Shown: positions 25,443 through 34,548 of the stretch, one piece after another
Layout: every line of letters begins with the position of its first letter
Position numbering within the stretch: the stretch's first letter is position 1
NCBI RefSeq assembly: GCF_003688595.1
Contig: NZ_RCWT01000010.1
Span: forward strand, 248,001 to 312,000
From: Sphingomonas sp. PP-F2F-G114-C0414
Lineage (GTDB): Bacteria > Pseudomonadota > Alphaproteobacteria > Sphingomonadales > Sphingomonadaceae
Direction: 5' to 3'
DNA: 64,000 nt
Notes under the pieces: generated by a model
Databases searched by the model: none
Seen by the model: the letters and a program-made list of their open reading frames with translations, nothing else
Told to the model about the DNA's origin: nothing
Program-made: the position numbers and the translations under genes

Positions 25443-27772
25443 GCATCGTCGATACCGTCAAGCAGACCGCGCAGGGTCTGGTGCAGGGTGCGGTCAGCAA
25501 ATTGGTCCCGCTCGCGCCGGACAGCTGGGTTCCCGGCGGCGTTCCCGATCCGCTGATCGCGCGTCAGCACGGCCTGATCGGTACATCGGTGTCGCGACTG
25601 GATGGTCCGTTGAAGGTTAAGGGCGCGGCGCGGTTCGCGGCCGAATTCGCGCTCGACGACATGGTCTATGCGGCGCTGGCGTTCGCGACGATCCCGCGCG
25701 GGCGGATCGCGACGCTCGACGTGGCGGCGGCGGAGGCTTCGGCTGGCGTCGTCGCGGTGATGACGTATCGCAATGCGCCGCGGATGAACCAGCCCGCAGT
25801 GTTCGGGTCCGGACCGACCGCGGCGGCGCCCGCCGACCTGCCGATCATGCAGGACGATCGCGTCGCCTGGAACGGGCAGCCGATCGCGGTGGTCCTGGCC
25901 GAAACGCAGGAACAGGCCGACCACGCCGCGTCGCTGATCGTCGCGACCTACGACGTAGAGCCATCGATCACGTCGTTTGCGGCGGCGAAGGCCAAGGGCG
26001 CCGAGCCGGCAACCTTCATGGGCCAACCGCTGTCGAACACGATCGGCGATGCCGACGCCATGCTGGCGGCCGCCTCGCACAAGGTCGACCACATCTATCG
26101 GACGCCGCGGCACAACCACAACGCGATCGAGCCGCACGCCGCGACGATCGCTTGGGTGGGGGACGAGCTGATTATCCACGACGCCAGCCAGCTAGTGACG
26201 ATGGCGGCGGCAACGATCGCCGACGTATTCGACCTGAACGCCGAGCAGGTCCGCGTGACTTCGCCGTATGTCGGTGGAGGATTTGGCGGCAAGTGCCTGT
26301 GGGATCACCAGATCCTCGGCGCCGCGGCCGCCAGGCTGGTCGGACGCCCGGTCCGTATCGTGCTGACCCGAGAGGGCGTCTACCGGGGCGTTGGCGGACG
26401 TACGCTGACCGAGCAGCGCGTCGCGATCGGTGCGGATGCGGATGGCCATTTCCAGGCGCTGATCCACGCCGGGACGACCGCGGATACGCCGCACAACCAC
26501 ATGCCCGAACCGTTCATCCTCGGTACGCGCGCGGGCTATGCCGCCGACAGTATCAAGCTGTCGGTCGACGTCGTGAAGATCGACATGCTCGCCAACACGT
26601 TCATGCGCGCGCCCGGCGAGTCGGTCGGGACGTTCGCGCTGGAATCAGCGATCGACGAACTCGCGGTCGACCTCGGCATCGATCCGATCGATTTGCGTCT
26701 CCGCAACGAGCCGGAGATGGATCCGACGTCGGGCCTGCCGTTCTCGTCGCGGCACATTGTCGAGGCGTGGCGTGCTGGGGCGGATGCGTTCGGCTGGGCC
26801 GACCGTGCGCTGCCCGGCGCGCGACGCGAGGGCGAATGGCTGATCGGAATGGGCTGCGCGACCGGGACCTATCCCTATTACCGGATGCCGGGGGCGGCAG
26901 CGCGGATCACGCTCGACCGCGCGGGCAAGGCGCTGGTCGAAGTCGCTGCGCACGAAATGGGGATGGGGACGTCGACGACCACGACGATGGTCGCCGCGGA
27001 ACGGCTCGGGCTGCCGCTCGATGCGGTCGAGGTTCGCTATGGCGATTCGATCATTCCCGGGTCGATCCTCGCGGGTGGATCGCAGCAGACGGCCGCGATC
27101 GGCGGCGCGGTGATCGCCGCGCATAACGCGCTGGTGGCGGAGTTGTTGAAACTCGCCGGCAACGATTCACCGCTTGCCGGGCTGTCGCCGGACGAGGTCG
27201 GCAGCGAGGATGGCGGGCTCGCCAAGCTCGACGATCCGGCGCGACGCGAGTCCTACGCCTCGATCCTCGGCCGGGCGCAGCGCGATGCGGTGACCGTTTC
27301 GGCCGAGGGATCGCCGCCACTCGAACAGATGCACTGGTCGATGCACTCGCATAGCGCGATCTTCTGCGAGGTCCACGTCAACGCGGTGACGGGGGAGGTG
27401 CGCGTCACTCGCTTCCTCGGGTCGTTCGATTGCGGCCGGATCCTCAATCCGAAGACCGCGCGCAGCCAGTTCCGCGGCGGCATGATCATGGGCCTCGGCC
27501 TAGCGCTGATGGAAGAGACCGATTTCGACGAACGCAACGGCCGGATCATGAACCCCAGTCTCGCCGAGTACCACATGCCGGTGCATCTCGACGTCCCCGA
27601 GATCGAGGTGATCTGGACCGACATCGCCGACCCGCACACGCCGATGGGTGCGCACGGAATCGGCGAGATCGGCATCACCGGGGTAGCCGCAGCGGTCGCG
27701 AACGCGGTCTATAACGCGACCGGAACGCGGGTTCGCGATCTGCCGATCACGCTAGACAAATTGCTGGTCTGA
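25439..27772 (+). CDS. paoC: Aldehyde/xanthine oxidoreductase family, molybdopterin-binding subunit
   Basis: This 777-residue catalytic subunit hydroxylates aldehydes or N-heterocycles at a molybdenum centre. Visible motifs are GGGFGGK near residue 280 (cofactor contact), RAPGESVGTFALES, AAHEMGMGTSTTT, and the active-site Glu in GAHGIGEIGITG close to the C-terminus. The frame is open far upstream, but the ATG at 25439 overlaps the paoB stop (ATGA). No XdhC/PaoD-type cofactor-insertion gene follows; an MFS gene is convergent 17 bp away. Substrate probably aromatic or other aldehydes by analogy with PaoABC; not proven. Confidence 0.9.
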   Translation: MSIVDTVKQTAQGLVQGAVSKLVPLAPDSWVPGGVPDPLIARQHGLIGTSVSRLDGPLKVKGAARFAAEFALDDMVYAALAFATIPRGRIATLDVAAAEASAGVVAVMTYRNAPRMNQPAVFGSGPTAAAPADLPIMQDDRVAWNGQPIAVVLAETQEQADHAASLIVATYDVEPSITSFAAAKAKGAEPATFMGQPLSNTIGDADAMLAAASHKVDHIYRTPRHNHNAIEPHAATIAWVGDELIIHDASQLVTMAAATIADVFDLNAEQVRVTSPYVGGGFGGKCLWDHQILGAAAARLVGRPVRIVLTREGVYRGVGGRTLTEQRVAIGADADGHFQALIHAGTTADTPHNHMPEPFILGTRAGYAADSIKLSVDVVKIDMLANTFMRAPGESVGTFALESAIDELAVDLGIDPIDLRLRNEPEMDPTSGLPFSSRHIVEAWRAGADAFGWADRALPGARREGEWLIGMGCATGTYPYYRMPGAAARITLDRAGKALVEVAAHEMGMGTSTTTTMVAAERLGLPLDAVEVRYGDSIIPGSILAGGSQQTAAIGGAVIAAHNALVAELLKLAGNDSPLAGLSPDEVGSEDGGLAKLDDPARRESYASILGRAQRDAVTVSAEGSPPLEQMHWSMHSHSAIFCEVHVNAVTGEVRVTRFLGSFDCGRILNPKTARSQFRGGMIMGLGLALMEETDFDERNGRIMNPSLAEYHMPVHLDVPEIEVIWTDIADPHTPMGAHGIGEIGITGVAAAVANAVYNATGTRVRDLPITLDKLLV

Positions 27773-27789
27773 AGCGACGCGGCCTGAAC

Positions 27790-29055
27790 TCAATGCCGGT
27801 GTTTGGTCTCCGGCATCGCGAAGAAATAGAGCGCGAGGCCTAGTCCGGCGACGACCGCAAGCGTTAGGAAACCGGCGGTATAACCGGCGCTGACGATGAT
27901 CGCGCCAGCTAGTGAGGCCGACAGCGCTGCGCCCAGGCCTTGTGCGCTCGCGACCGCGCCCTGGCTGACGTTGAAGCGCCCGGTGCGCTTGGTCAAGTCG
28001 GCGATCACCACCGGGAACAGCGCGCCGAAGATGCCCGCGCCAATGCCGTCTAGCGCCTGGACCCCGACCAGCCACCACGGGTCGTTCGACACGGTGTAGA
28101 GCGCACCGCGTGCAGCGAGGAACGCGAAGGCGACGAGGAAGAGCGGCTTTGTGCCCCATTTCTCGGTGTTGCGACCGACGACGATCGCGACCGGCACCAT
28201 CATCAATTGCGCGGCGACGATGCAGGCGGCGGTCAGCGATGTCGCCTGGTCCTTGCCGACCGTGCGCGAGAGAAGCTGGCTGACCGACGTCAGCATCGCG
28301 GCATTGGCGAGGTGGAACAGGAATGCGGTCACCGCGAAGATCATCAGCGGCTTGTTCTCGATCAGTGCCTTCCAGCCGCTCGGTTCCTCGCAATCGTCGT
28401 CCGGTTCGCAGTCGAGACCCCGCGCGACCGCGTTGTCGATCGCGCCGTTGTCGATCCGCGACGCGGTGACGATGCTCGCGACGGTCAGTCCGCCCATCAA
28501 CCAGAATACGACGACGGGGCCGAACTTCCATGCCAGCACGCCGGCCAGAGCGGCGGATACCGCGTTGCCCGCATGATTGAAGGCTTCGTTCCGCCCGACG
28601 CGCTTGGCGAAGAGCTTTGGTCCGACCAGCCCGAGCGTGATCGCCGAGATCGCCGGTGCGAACACGGCACCCGCGACCGCGGCGACCGATTGGGTGATCG
28701 CCACGACCGTAAAACCCGTGACGATCGGCAGCGAGATGCTGCTGAGCGTGACCAGCAACGCGGCGATCATCACGATCCGCGGCTTGTTCCTGGCGCGATC
28801 GATCAGGCTGCCCGCGGGCGTCTGAGAGATCAGACCGACGATGCCGGCGATCGTCAGGACTGCGCCGACGGTCGCCTCGTTCCAGCCATGCGCCGGCCCG
28901 CGCACCGCCAGCAGGTAGATGGCGAGATATGGCCCCAGCCCATCGCGTACGTCGGCGAGGAAGAAGTTCAGCGCATCGAGCGTCCTAGTCTGGACGGATG
29001 TGCCGCCTTGTTCGTCCCGCGTGTCCGTTGCGGAAGGCGCATCCGTCATAGCCAT
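27790..29055 (-). CDS. MFS transporter, unknown substrate
   Basis: This 421-residue protein has about 12 hydrophobic segments. MFS signatures include GSLIDRARNKPRI between TM2 and TM3 and GRNTEKWGTKPL after TM8. A polar central loop (GLDCEPDDDCEEPSG) joins the halves. The ATG at 29055 follows AGGA by seven bases; a second in-frame Met lies two codons later. It faces the paoABC operon tail to tail, so they are not cotranscribed. An ATATTATAC element lies 100 bp before the start. Direction of transport is unknown. Confidence 0.85.
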   Translation of the reverse strand: MAMTDAPSATDTRDEQGGTSVQTRTLDALNFFLADVRDGLGPYLAIYLLAVRGPAHGWNEATVGAVLTIAGIVGLISQTPAGSLIDRARNKPRIVMIAALLVTLSSISLPIVTGFTVVAITQSVAAVAGAVFAPAISAITLGLVGPKLFAKRVGRNEAFNHAGNAVSAALAGVLAWKFGPVVVFWLMGGLTVASIVTASRIDNGAIDNAVARGLDCEPDDDCEEPSGWKALIENKPLMIFAVTAFLFHLANAAMLTSVSQLLSRTVGKDQATSLTAACIVAAQLMMVPVAIVVGRNTEKWGTKPLFLVAFAFLAARGALYTVSNDPWWLVGVQALDGIGAGIFGALFPVVIADLTKRTGRFNVSQGAVASAQGLGAALSASLAGAIIVSAGYTAGFLTLAVVAGLGLALYFFAMPETKHRH

Positions 29056-29154
29056 GAGAATTCCTGAAACTTGCTGTCGAGCGCCCGACATTGTCCGCGA
29101 ACCGGCCGTCGTCGGATCGTTAACTCGACCGATGCCTGGAAAGTTTCGACGATT

Positions 29155-29163
29155 GTATAATAT
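29155..29163 (-). promoter_or_regulatory. ATATTATAC element upstream of the MFS gene
   Basis: On the minus strand ATATTATAC is followed by AATCGTC, similar to the GATACGTC that follows the same core before the TBDR at 341. It may be the -10 region or a regulator site for the MFS gene at 29055. Confidence 0.35.
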
Positions 29164-29245
29164 CGAGCGTGTAATTTAGGTAATGATCTCATGACCTAAA
29201 CTGAAACTGAACGGCGCCGTCGCCTTAGGGGCGCACCGGGACCAA

Positions 29246-30838
29246 TTATTGCGTGCCGGTCATCGCCGCGAAATTGTGCGAGCCGCTACCGGTTGCGAGT
29301 AGGTCCGGGCGGGCGGTGACCGGAGTCGCGCGAACCGCGACCAGGGTCACACCGGGACCGATCGCGAACCGGGTTCTGCGCTGGAGATATCCAGGTGTCT
29401 CGACCGCCTGTGTCAGGACGACGCTGTGTGGGTAGGCCGGCCGCAGTCGTTCGCCGACGACGACCACGCCGCGAATACCGAGGCGGTCCAGCGTGGCCGC
29501 AGCCTCACCTGGGGTTCGCGCGGTCAGGACATAGCCGCGGCCCATGAAGTCGCTGGTCGATAGCCACTGCGACGCGCGGGCGGTCCAGATTTGCCGCCGA
29601 CCGCGATCCGCAAAGGCGGCGGCGGCGATCACGGCGCCCTCGCCGCCGGCCCGGCCGTCGACCAGCCAGATACCGGGCGTGTCGATCATCGTCTGCGCGA
29701 TCGCCGGCGCGCCGAGATCGGGCTTCGCGGTTTCGTGCGCGAGGGCGATCGCGGGGGGAACGAGCATCCCGACGGAGCAGGCGACCGCAGCCGCCCGGAA
29801 CACTGCGCCGAAGCTCCACAACGAACGGATCCCCAATGTGGCGAGAATGATGCACCACGGCAGCAGCGGCAGGATGTACCGGTCGACTAGCGCCACGGGC
29901 ACGATCGCCTGGAAGATCAGCGTCGCGAGGATCACCGCGACTGATAGCCTGACGACCGGCCCCGAACGGGCATCGCGCCAGTGATGGATCGCACCGACCG
30001 CCACCAGGAACATCCCGCTCAGGCCAATATTGGCGTGTACGGCCTTAAGGTTGGTGACGAGCGAGTCCCACGCGTAGGCGAACCCCGGTGCGTAGTTGAA
30101 CCCGCCAGCCGATATCCTGAACGAGATCAAGTACCACGGCAGGACCAGCAGACCGGTCGCCACGCCTGCGATCCAGAGGCTGCGATCGGCCAACAGAGCC
30201 CAGCGGCGCGAGAGCACGATCTCGATCAGGGGCACGAGGATGACGAGCACGCCGTTGCCCTTCACGAGCGTCGCGAAGACCGCGAGCGCCGCGAATAGCG
30301 CGTAGCGCCACCAGGACGGACGGTCGGCGGCGGCGAGCCAAGCGATGCCAGCGAGTCCGACGACCAGCGTCACCGGCTGGTCGAGCAGGAAGTAGCGCGC
30401 GCTCTCGACCTCCAGCGGTAGGAGCAGCACGACGAATGCGGCGGCAATCGCCAGGCGTGACGCGCCGGCGCGGAACAGGCCCCAGCCCACGAGCGACGCC
30501 GGCAGCCCGGCGATGAACGCACTGAGGATCGCGGCGGCAAAAGGAGAGGGGCGTAGTACCGCGAACAGCGGCGCGAGCAGCGCGTACCAGCCGGGGGGCC
30601 AGTGGCCGATCGAGAGCTTTGGAAAGTGCGCGTAGAAATCCTGCGCGAACGTCATCGGCGAGGGTAGCCCGGCGCGCAGCCAGTCCCCAATGAACAGCGT
30701 GTTGATGTAATGCGAGGACTCATCGGGATCGATGAAGCTCGCCGAGAGCCCGCCCGTGAGCGCGGCGAGCGCCAGCGCCGCCAGCCCGAGCAGTGGCGCG
30801 AGTGCGATCGTTCGCGTGACGGCCCCCCGGTTGGTCAT
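29246..30838 (-). CDS. Membrane glycosyltransferase (GT39/ArnT-like)
   Basis: This 530-residue integral membrane protein has about 10-11 hydrophobic segments in its first 360 residues, then a soluble C-terminal domain. The first periplasmic loop carries DPDESSHYINTLFIGDW and HFPKLSIGHWPPGWY, in the position of the catalytic Asp-Glu loop of GT39/ArnT-type enzymes, which move a sugar from a polyprenyl phosphate donor. The acceptor could be a protein, lipid or polysaccharide. The ATG at 30838 opens with a short basic N-terminus. It is not clearly in an operon. Confidence 0.8.
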   Translation of the reverse strand: MTNRGAVTRTIALAPLLGLAALALAALTGGLSASFIDPDESSHYINTLFIGDWLRAGLPSPMTFAQDFYAHFPKLSIGHWPPGWYALLAPLFAVLRPSPFAAAILSAFIAGLPASLVGWGLFRAGASRLAIAAAFVVLLLPLEVESARYFLLDQPVTLVVGLAGIAWLAAADRPSWWRYALFAALAVFATLVKGNGVLVILVPLIEIVLSRRWALLADRSLWIAGVATGLLVLPWYLISFRISAGGFNYAPGFAYAWDSLVTNLKAVHANIGLSGMFLVAVGAIHHWRDARSGPVVRLSVAVILATLIFQAIVPVALVDRYILPLLPWCIILATLGIRSLWSFGAVFRAAAVACSVGMLVPPAIALAHETAKPDLGAPAIAQTMIDTPGIWLVDGRAGGEGAVIAAAAFADRGRRQIWTARASQWLSTSDFMGRGYVLTARTPGEAAATLDRLGIRGVVVVGERLRPAYPHSVVLTQAVETPGYLQRRTRFAIGPGVTLVAVRATPVTARPDLLATGSGSHNFAAMTGTQ

Positions 30839-30909
30839 CGCGCAAAACTAGCCGACCGGGCGCCCGAAAACCATGATCATTCGGTACCATCGCGCGGACG
30901 GGCCCGGGT

Positions 30910-30950
30910 GGACCGAAGCCGATGCCTTGAGAGGCAAAGGACTTCGGTCC
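30910..30950 (-). terminator. Nested inverted repeat after TBDR
   Basis: GGACCGAAG (30910-30918) pairs with CTTCGGTCC (30942-30950). Inside it TGCCT/AGGCA form a second small stem. It lies just after the TBDR that ends at 30968. There is no clear U run on either strand, so it is a terminator or RNA 3'-end structure with moderate support. Confidence 0.5.
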
Positions 30951-30967
30951 GAGGGGCTAACGGCGGG

Positions 30968-33400
30968 TCAGAACGCGCCGGACAGCGTGAAGAACACCTG
31001 CCGCGGCGGCGTCGCATAGCTGTTGTAGGTCGTGCTCGCCGCGCCGACGACGACTTCGTAGATGCCCTTGCGGTTGGTGAGATTGGTGACGTTGACCGAA
31101 AACCGCGTGTTCTTCAGGCCGAGACCGCCGATCGGTGGCAGCGCGTAGCCGGCCTGCGCGCTGAGCAGGACGCGACCCGATACCGAATGGTCGTTGGTGT
31201 AGGTGGCGAAGCGGCGGCCGACGAAGTCACCGATCACCTGGACGTCGAACGGGCCGTCGTTCGCGCTGGCGACGACCTTGTTGAGCCATTTCGCGGTGTT
31301 TGGCACGTATTTGCCCGCGGTCGGGACCGTTGCGGTCCCGCTCGTGTAATTGTCGTCGTATTTCGAGCTGTTGTACGACAGCGCATCGTACAGCGAGAAA
31401 TGCGGCCCGAACCGCAACGTCGTGGCGAAATCGACGCCGTTGGTCGTGACCCCGCCGACGTTCTGCAGGATCGATACGCCGCCGACGACCGACGCGATCA
31501 CCGGCGTCGCGCTGATCTGCAACAGGCGGTTGCTGAAATCGACGTGGTAATAGTTCACCTGGCCTTCGATCGCGGTGATCGGGCCGAGCGATACCTGGCG
31601 ATGCGACCGGAGGCCCGCCTCGTAGGTCCACGAGCTTTCGGGCGACGTCTCGGCCTTCAGCTGGTCGAACGCCTGCTGACTGCCGAGATTATACGGCGAC
31701 AGCCCGGCAGCAACCGACGTCTGGAACTGGCGGACGTTCTTCTGCACGTTGGCGAACAGCTGCTCCGACGAGGTCACATCCCAGGTCCCACCGACCGCGG
31801 GCAGGAACCATTTCTTGGTGCTGATCTTGCCTTCGGGCAGGCCGGTCGAGGCCCCCGACAACGCGCCCGGTAGCGGCTGGACCGGTACTGCGCCATTGGC
31901 GAACTGCAGGCTGGACTTGAAGCCGGCCTCCAGCGTGACCGCGGGCGTGACGTGCCAGCGATCCTGAAGGTGGAACTGGACGATATCGACATCGACGTCG
32001 CTGCCATATTGGGTCAGGCGACGCAGTGCCGGGTCGGCGCGGACATAGGGCGTCGAGGGATTGTCGATCGGGAACGCGTACCAGCGGCGCCGGACTGTGT
32101 TCGCGTTGTGCTCGTACCAGCCGCCAAGCTCGATCTCGTGACTGCCCGCCTCGACCGCGAGCCGCGACAACAGGCCCTCGCGGTCGACGGTGTACTCGGT
32201 GGTCCGCAGCGCATAGCCTGAATTGCCGAACACCTGCTTCAGGTTCTGGCCGGGATAATAGATCCGGAACAGCGCGGGCAGACCCGCCACCGTGATCGGT
32301 CCGGCGATCTGCCCTTCGCCATCGTCGTGATGGTAATAGACCTGGTTCGAGAACGTCACCGCGTCCGAAAAGCGGTAATCGAGCTTCACATAGCCCAGAT
32401 AGTCCTTGCGCTGCGCATCGCCGTAGTAGTTCAGGTAATTGACCGGTGCGTTGGCGGGGACGTTGCCGTTGGCATCGAGATAGGCGAGCGCCGCGCCGAA
32501 GTTCGGATAGAGCAGGCTGCGATAATAGGGCTCGATCCCGCCGGCATTGTGCGCGACCGAATCCTGGTTCGGTTCCTGCTTGTCGGAAAAGGCGAAATAG
32601 CCGGTCAGCGTGACGTGGCTGTCTTTGTGGATGAACTTCGAGTTGACCTGATAGCCGCCCTGTTTCGCGTCGAACTCCCACGCGCGCGCCTTCTGGCGGA
32701 CGGCGGACACATAGCCGCTGTTGGTGCCGCCAAGACCTTCGAATTCGCCGCTGTCGACCCGCAGATAGCTGCGTTGCGCATCGTAGCTGCCGAGCGTCTG
32801 CGCGAACCGGAGGCCGAGATCGCGCGCGGGATCGCTGGTGAACGTCTCGACCGCGCCACCGAGATTGCTGGCCGACGCCGTGCCGAGATCGGCGGCACCC
32901 GACGACAGGCGAACCTGGCCGACATTCTCGCTGATCACCGCGCGCTGTGGCGAGAGGCCGTTGAAATTGCCGTAGGATTGATCGCCTAGCGGCACGCCGT
33001 CGAGCGTGAAGCCAAGCTGGTTCTGGTTGAACCCGTGGACGACCAGCGAAATGTTCTGTTCGTTGTTGCCCCACGGGTCGGCGGTTTCGAACTGGACGCC
33101 GGGCAGCGTCTGGATCGCCTTGACCGGACTGACGCCTGGCATGGTCTTCTGCATCTCGACGCCCGACAGCGCGACCGACGACCGCGTCGTGCGGCTGGCG
33201 GTCACCATGATCGTGCCGTCCGCGGTCGCCTCGGGTGGCGTATCCTGGGTCGCGTTGGCGGGCGCGGCATCGGCGCTGGCCTCACCGTTTGCTTGTGCCG
33301 GTGCGGCCTGCGCGATCGACGGCGTTGCGCATGCCATGATCCCGATCGCCGCCGACGACAGAAAAAGCGAAGCGCGATGCACGCCCCGGAACTCGAACAT
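30968..33400 (-). CDS. TonB-dependent receptor (810 aa)
   Basis: The leader (MFEFRGVHRASLFLSSAAIG, cut near SIAQA) is followed by an Ala/Pro-rich spacer and the plug: GTIMVTASRTTRSS, VKAIQTLPGVQFETADPWG, LVVHGFNQNQLGFTLDGVPL, and SASNLGGAVETF. The barrel ends FFTLSGAF. The plug differs from the other receptors here (TASR start, LPGVQFET), a form I associate loosely with siderophore-type or vitamin-type receptors; the ligand is not known. It is divergent from the desaturase-PhnD-EpsC-amidotransferase-TBDR operon, and the 254-bp spacer holds the 16-bp AT-rich element, so joint control is possible. Confidence 0.93.
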   Translation of the reverse strand: MFEFRGVHRASLFLSSAAIGIMACATPSIAQAAPAQANGEASADAAPANATQDTPPEATADGTIMVTASRTTRSSVALSGVEMQKTMPGVSPVKAIQTLPGVQFETADPWGNNEQNISLVVHGFNQNQLGFTLDGVPLGDQSYGNFNGLSPQRAVISENVGQVRLSSGAADLGTASASNLGGAVETFTSDPARDLGLRFAQTLGSYDAQRSYLRVDSGEFEGLGGTNSGYVSAVRQKARAWEFDAKQGGYQVNSKFIHKDSHVTLTGYFAFSDKQEPNQDSVAHNAGGIEPYYRSLLYPNFGAALAYLDANGNVPANAPVNYLNYYGDAQRKDYLGYVKLDYRFSDAVTFSNQVYYHHDDGEGQIAGPITVAGLPALFRIYYPGQNLKQVFGNSGYALRTTEYTVDREGLLSRLAVEAGSHEIELGGWYEHNANTVRRRWYAFPIDNPSTPYVRADPALRRLTQYGSDVDVDIVQFHLQDRWHVTPAVTLEAGFKSSLQFANGAVPVQPLPGALSGASTGLPEGKISTKKWFLPAVGGTWDVTSSEQLFANVQKNVRQFQTSVAAGLSPYNLGSQQAFDQLKAETSPESSWTYEAGLRSHRQVSLGPITAIEGQVNYYHVDFSNRLLQISATPVIASVVGGVSILQNVGGVTTNGVDFATTLRFGPHFSLYDALSYNSSKYDDNYTSGTATVPTAGKYVPNTAKWLNKVVASANDGPFDVQVIGDFVGRRFATYTNDHSVSGRVLLSAQAGYALPPIGGLGLKNTRFSVNVTNLTNRKGIYEVVVGAASTTYNSYATPPRQVFFTLSGAF

Positions 33401-33480
33401 TGCAGATCCCCTTGTCGCCGCCCAAACGCGGCGTGAGGGCGGCGACTAGGCAGGGTCCGCGACACGTCGGTGTCGGTTCG

Positions 33481-33496
33481 GTTACATATATTATAC
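33481..33496. promoter_or_regulatory. AT-rich 16-bp element in divergent promoter region (copy 2)
   Basis: GTTACATATATTATAC is identical to the 16-mer at 249-264. It lies 81 bp before the TBDR start at 33400 (minus) and 159 bp before the desaturase start (plus). The minus strand reads TATAAT within it, a consensus -10 hexamer in the correct direction for the TBDR. Confidence 0.5.
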
Positions 33497-33654
33497 AGTC
33501 GTGACGGAGGGCCGCATGGTGGGATCGGCCGTGCGACGTTCCCGATCAGCCGTCGTTTTGGCCCCGCCAACAAAAGCTTTGGTGGCACAAAGGACAAAGA
33601 CTTTCCAACGCCTATCGATCTGGGGGACATTGCTCGCGTAACCAGGAGGTGGCG

Positions 33655-34548
33655 ATGCCACGATCGATCGAGCGTTCGAATATCCAGTGGCCGACGGTTG
33701 CCGTCGCGGTTGCGATCTATGGCGGCTGGCTCGCCGCGACCGCGTGGCATGACGCGGTTCCCTGGCCCGTGCTGGTGGCGATCGGAGGGTGGCTGATCGC
33801 GTGGCATGGGTCGTTGCAGCACGAGACGATCCACGGCCATCCGACGCGATACTCCGCGATCAACGCGGTGATCGGGTTCGTGCCGTTGTCGCTGTGGCTG
33901 CCATACGGATCCTACCACCGAAGCCACCGCGCGCATCACGCCGCCGCGGTCATCACCGACCCGTCGCACGATCCGGAATCGCGGTATCGCGCGCATACCG
34001 ACGGCGTGGCGGCGTTGCTCGGCTGGCTGCAATCGACGCTGGCGGGGCAGATGATCTTCGGGCCGCCGATCTCGGTCGTACGGTTTCTGTCCGGCGAGGC
34101 CCGGCGGGTGGCCCGCGACCCGGCGCGTGTCCTGCGCGACTGGGTGCCGCATCTGGCTGCGGTCGCGATCCTGATCGCTTGGCTCGATCATGTCGGGCTG
34201 GGGCTTGCGCGCTATATCCTGACGTTCGTCTATCCCGGGATGGCGCTGACGATGCTGCGGTCCTACGCCGAGCATCGCGCGGATCTGGCGAGCCCCGGCC
34301 GTGCGGCGAGCGTCGAACGCGGCGGTGTGCTGGGGCTGCTGTTTCTCAACAACAACCTGCACGCTGCACACCACGAATCGCCGTCGCTCGCCTGGTATCG
34401 GTTGCCGGAGTATCATGCGCGTAACCGGGCGCGCTTCGTCGATCTGGGGGCGCCGATCTACCGCGGCTATGGCGAGATCGTTCGGCGGTTCGCGTTGCGG
34501 TCGCATGACGACATGATCCATCCGCGGCACAGGGGCACGCCGTCTTGA
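33655..34548 (+). CDS. Membrane fatty acid desaturase family protein
   Basis: This 297-residue membrane di-iron enzyme has three histidine clusters: HETIHGH near 60, HRSHRAHH near 85-92 with a downstream TDPSHDPES, and NLHAAHHESP near 237, followed by AWYRLPEYH. These correspond to the HxxxH, HxxHH and HxxHH boxes of desaturases and ketolases. AGGAGGT stands four bases before the ATG at 33655. It is the first gene of a tight operon and its stop overlaps the next start (TTGA). It is not a CrtW or CrtZ orthologue judging by the box spacing. Substrate unknown: lipid, or a small molecule made by the cluster. Confidence 0.85.
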   Translation: MPRSIERSNIQWPTVAVAVAIYGGWLAATAWHDAVPWPVLVAIGGWLIAWHGSLQHETIHGHPTRYSAINAVIGFVPLSLWLPYGSYHRSHRAHHAAAVITDPSHDPESRYRAHTDGVAALLGWLQSTLAGQMIFGPPISVVRFLSGEARRVARDPARVLRDWVPHLAAVAILIAWLDHVGLGLARYILTFVYPGMALTMLRSYAEHRADLASPGRAASVERGGVLGLLFLNNNLHAAHHESPSLAWYRLPEYHARNRARFVDLGAPIYRGYGEIVRRFALRSHDDMIHPRHRGTPS

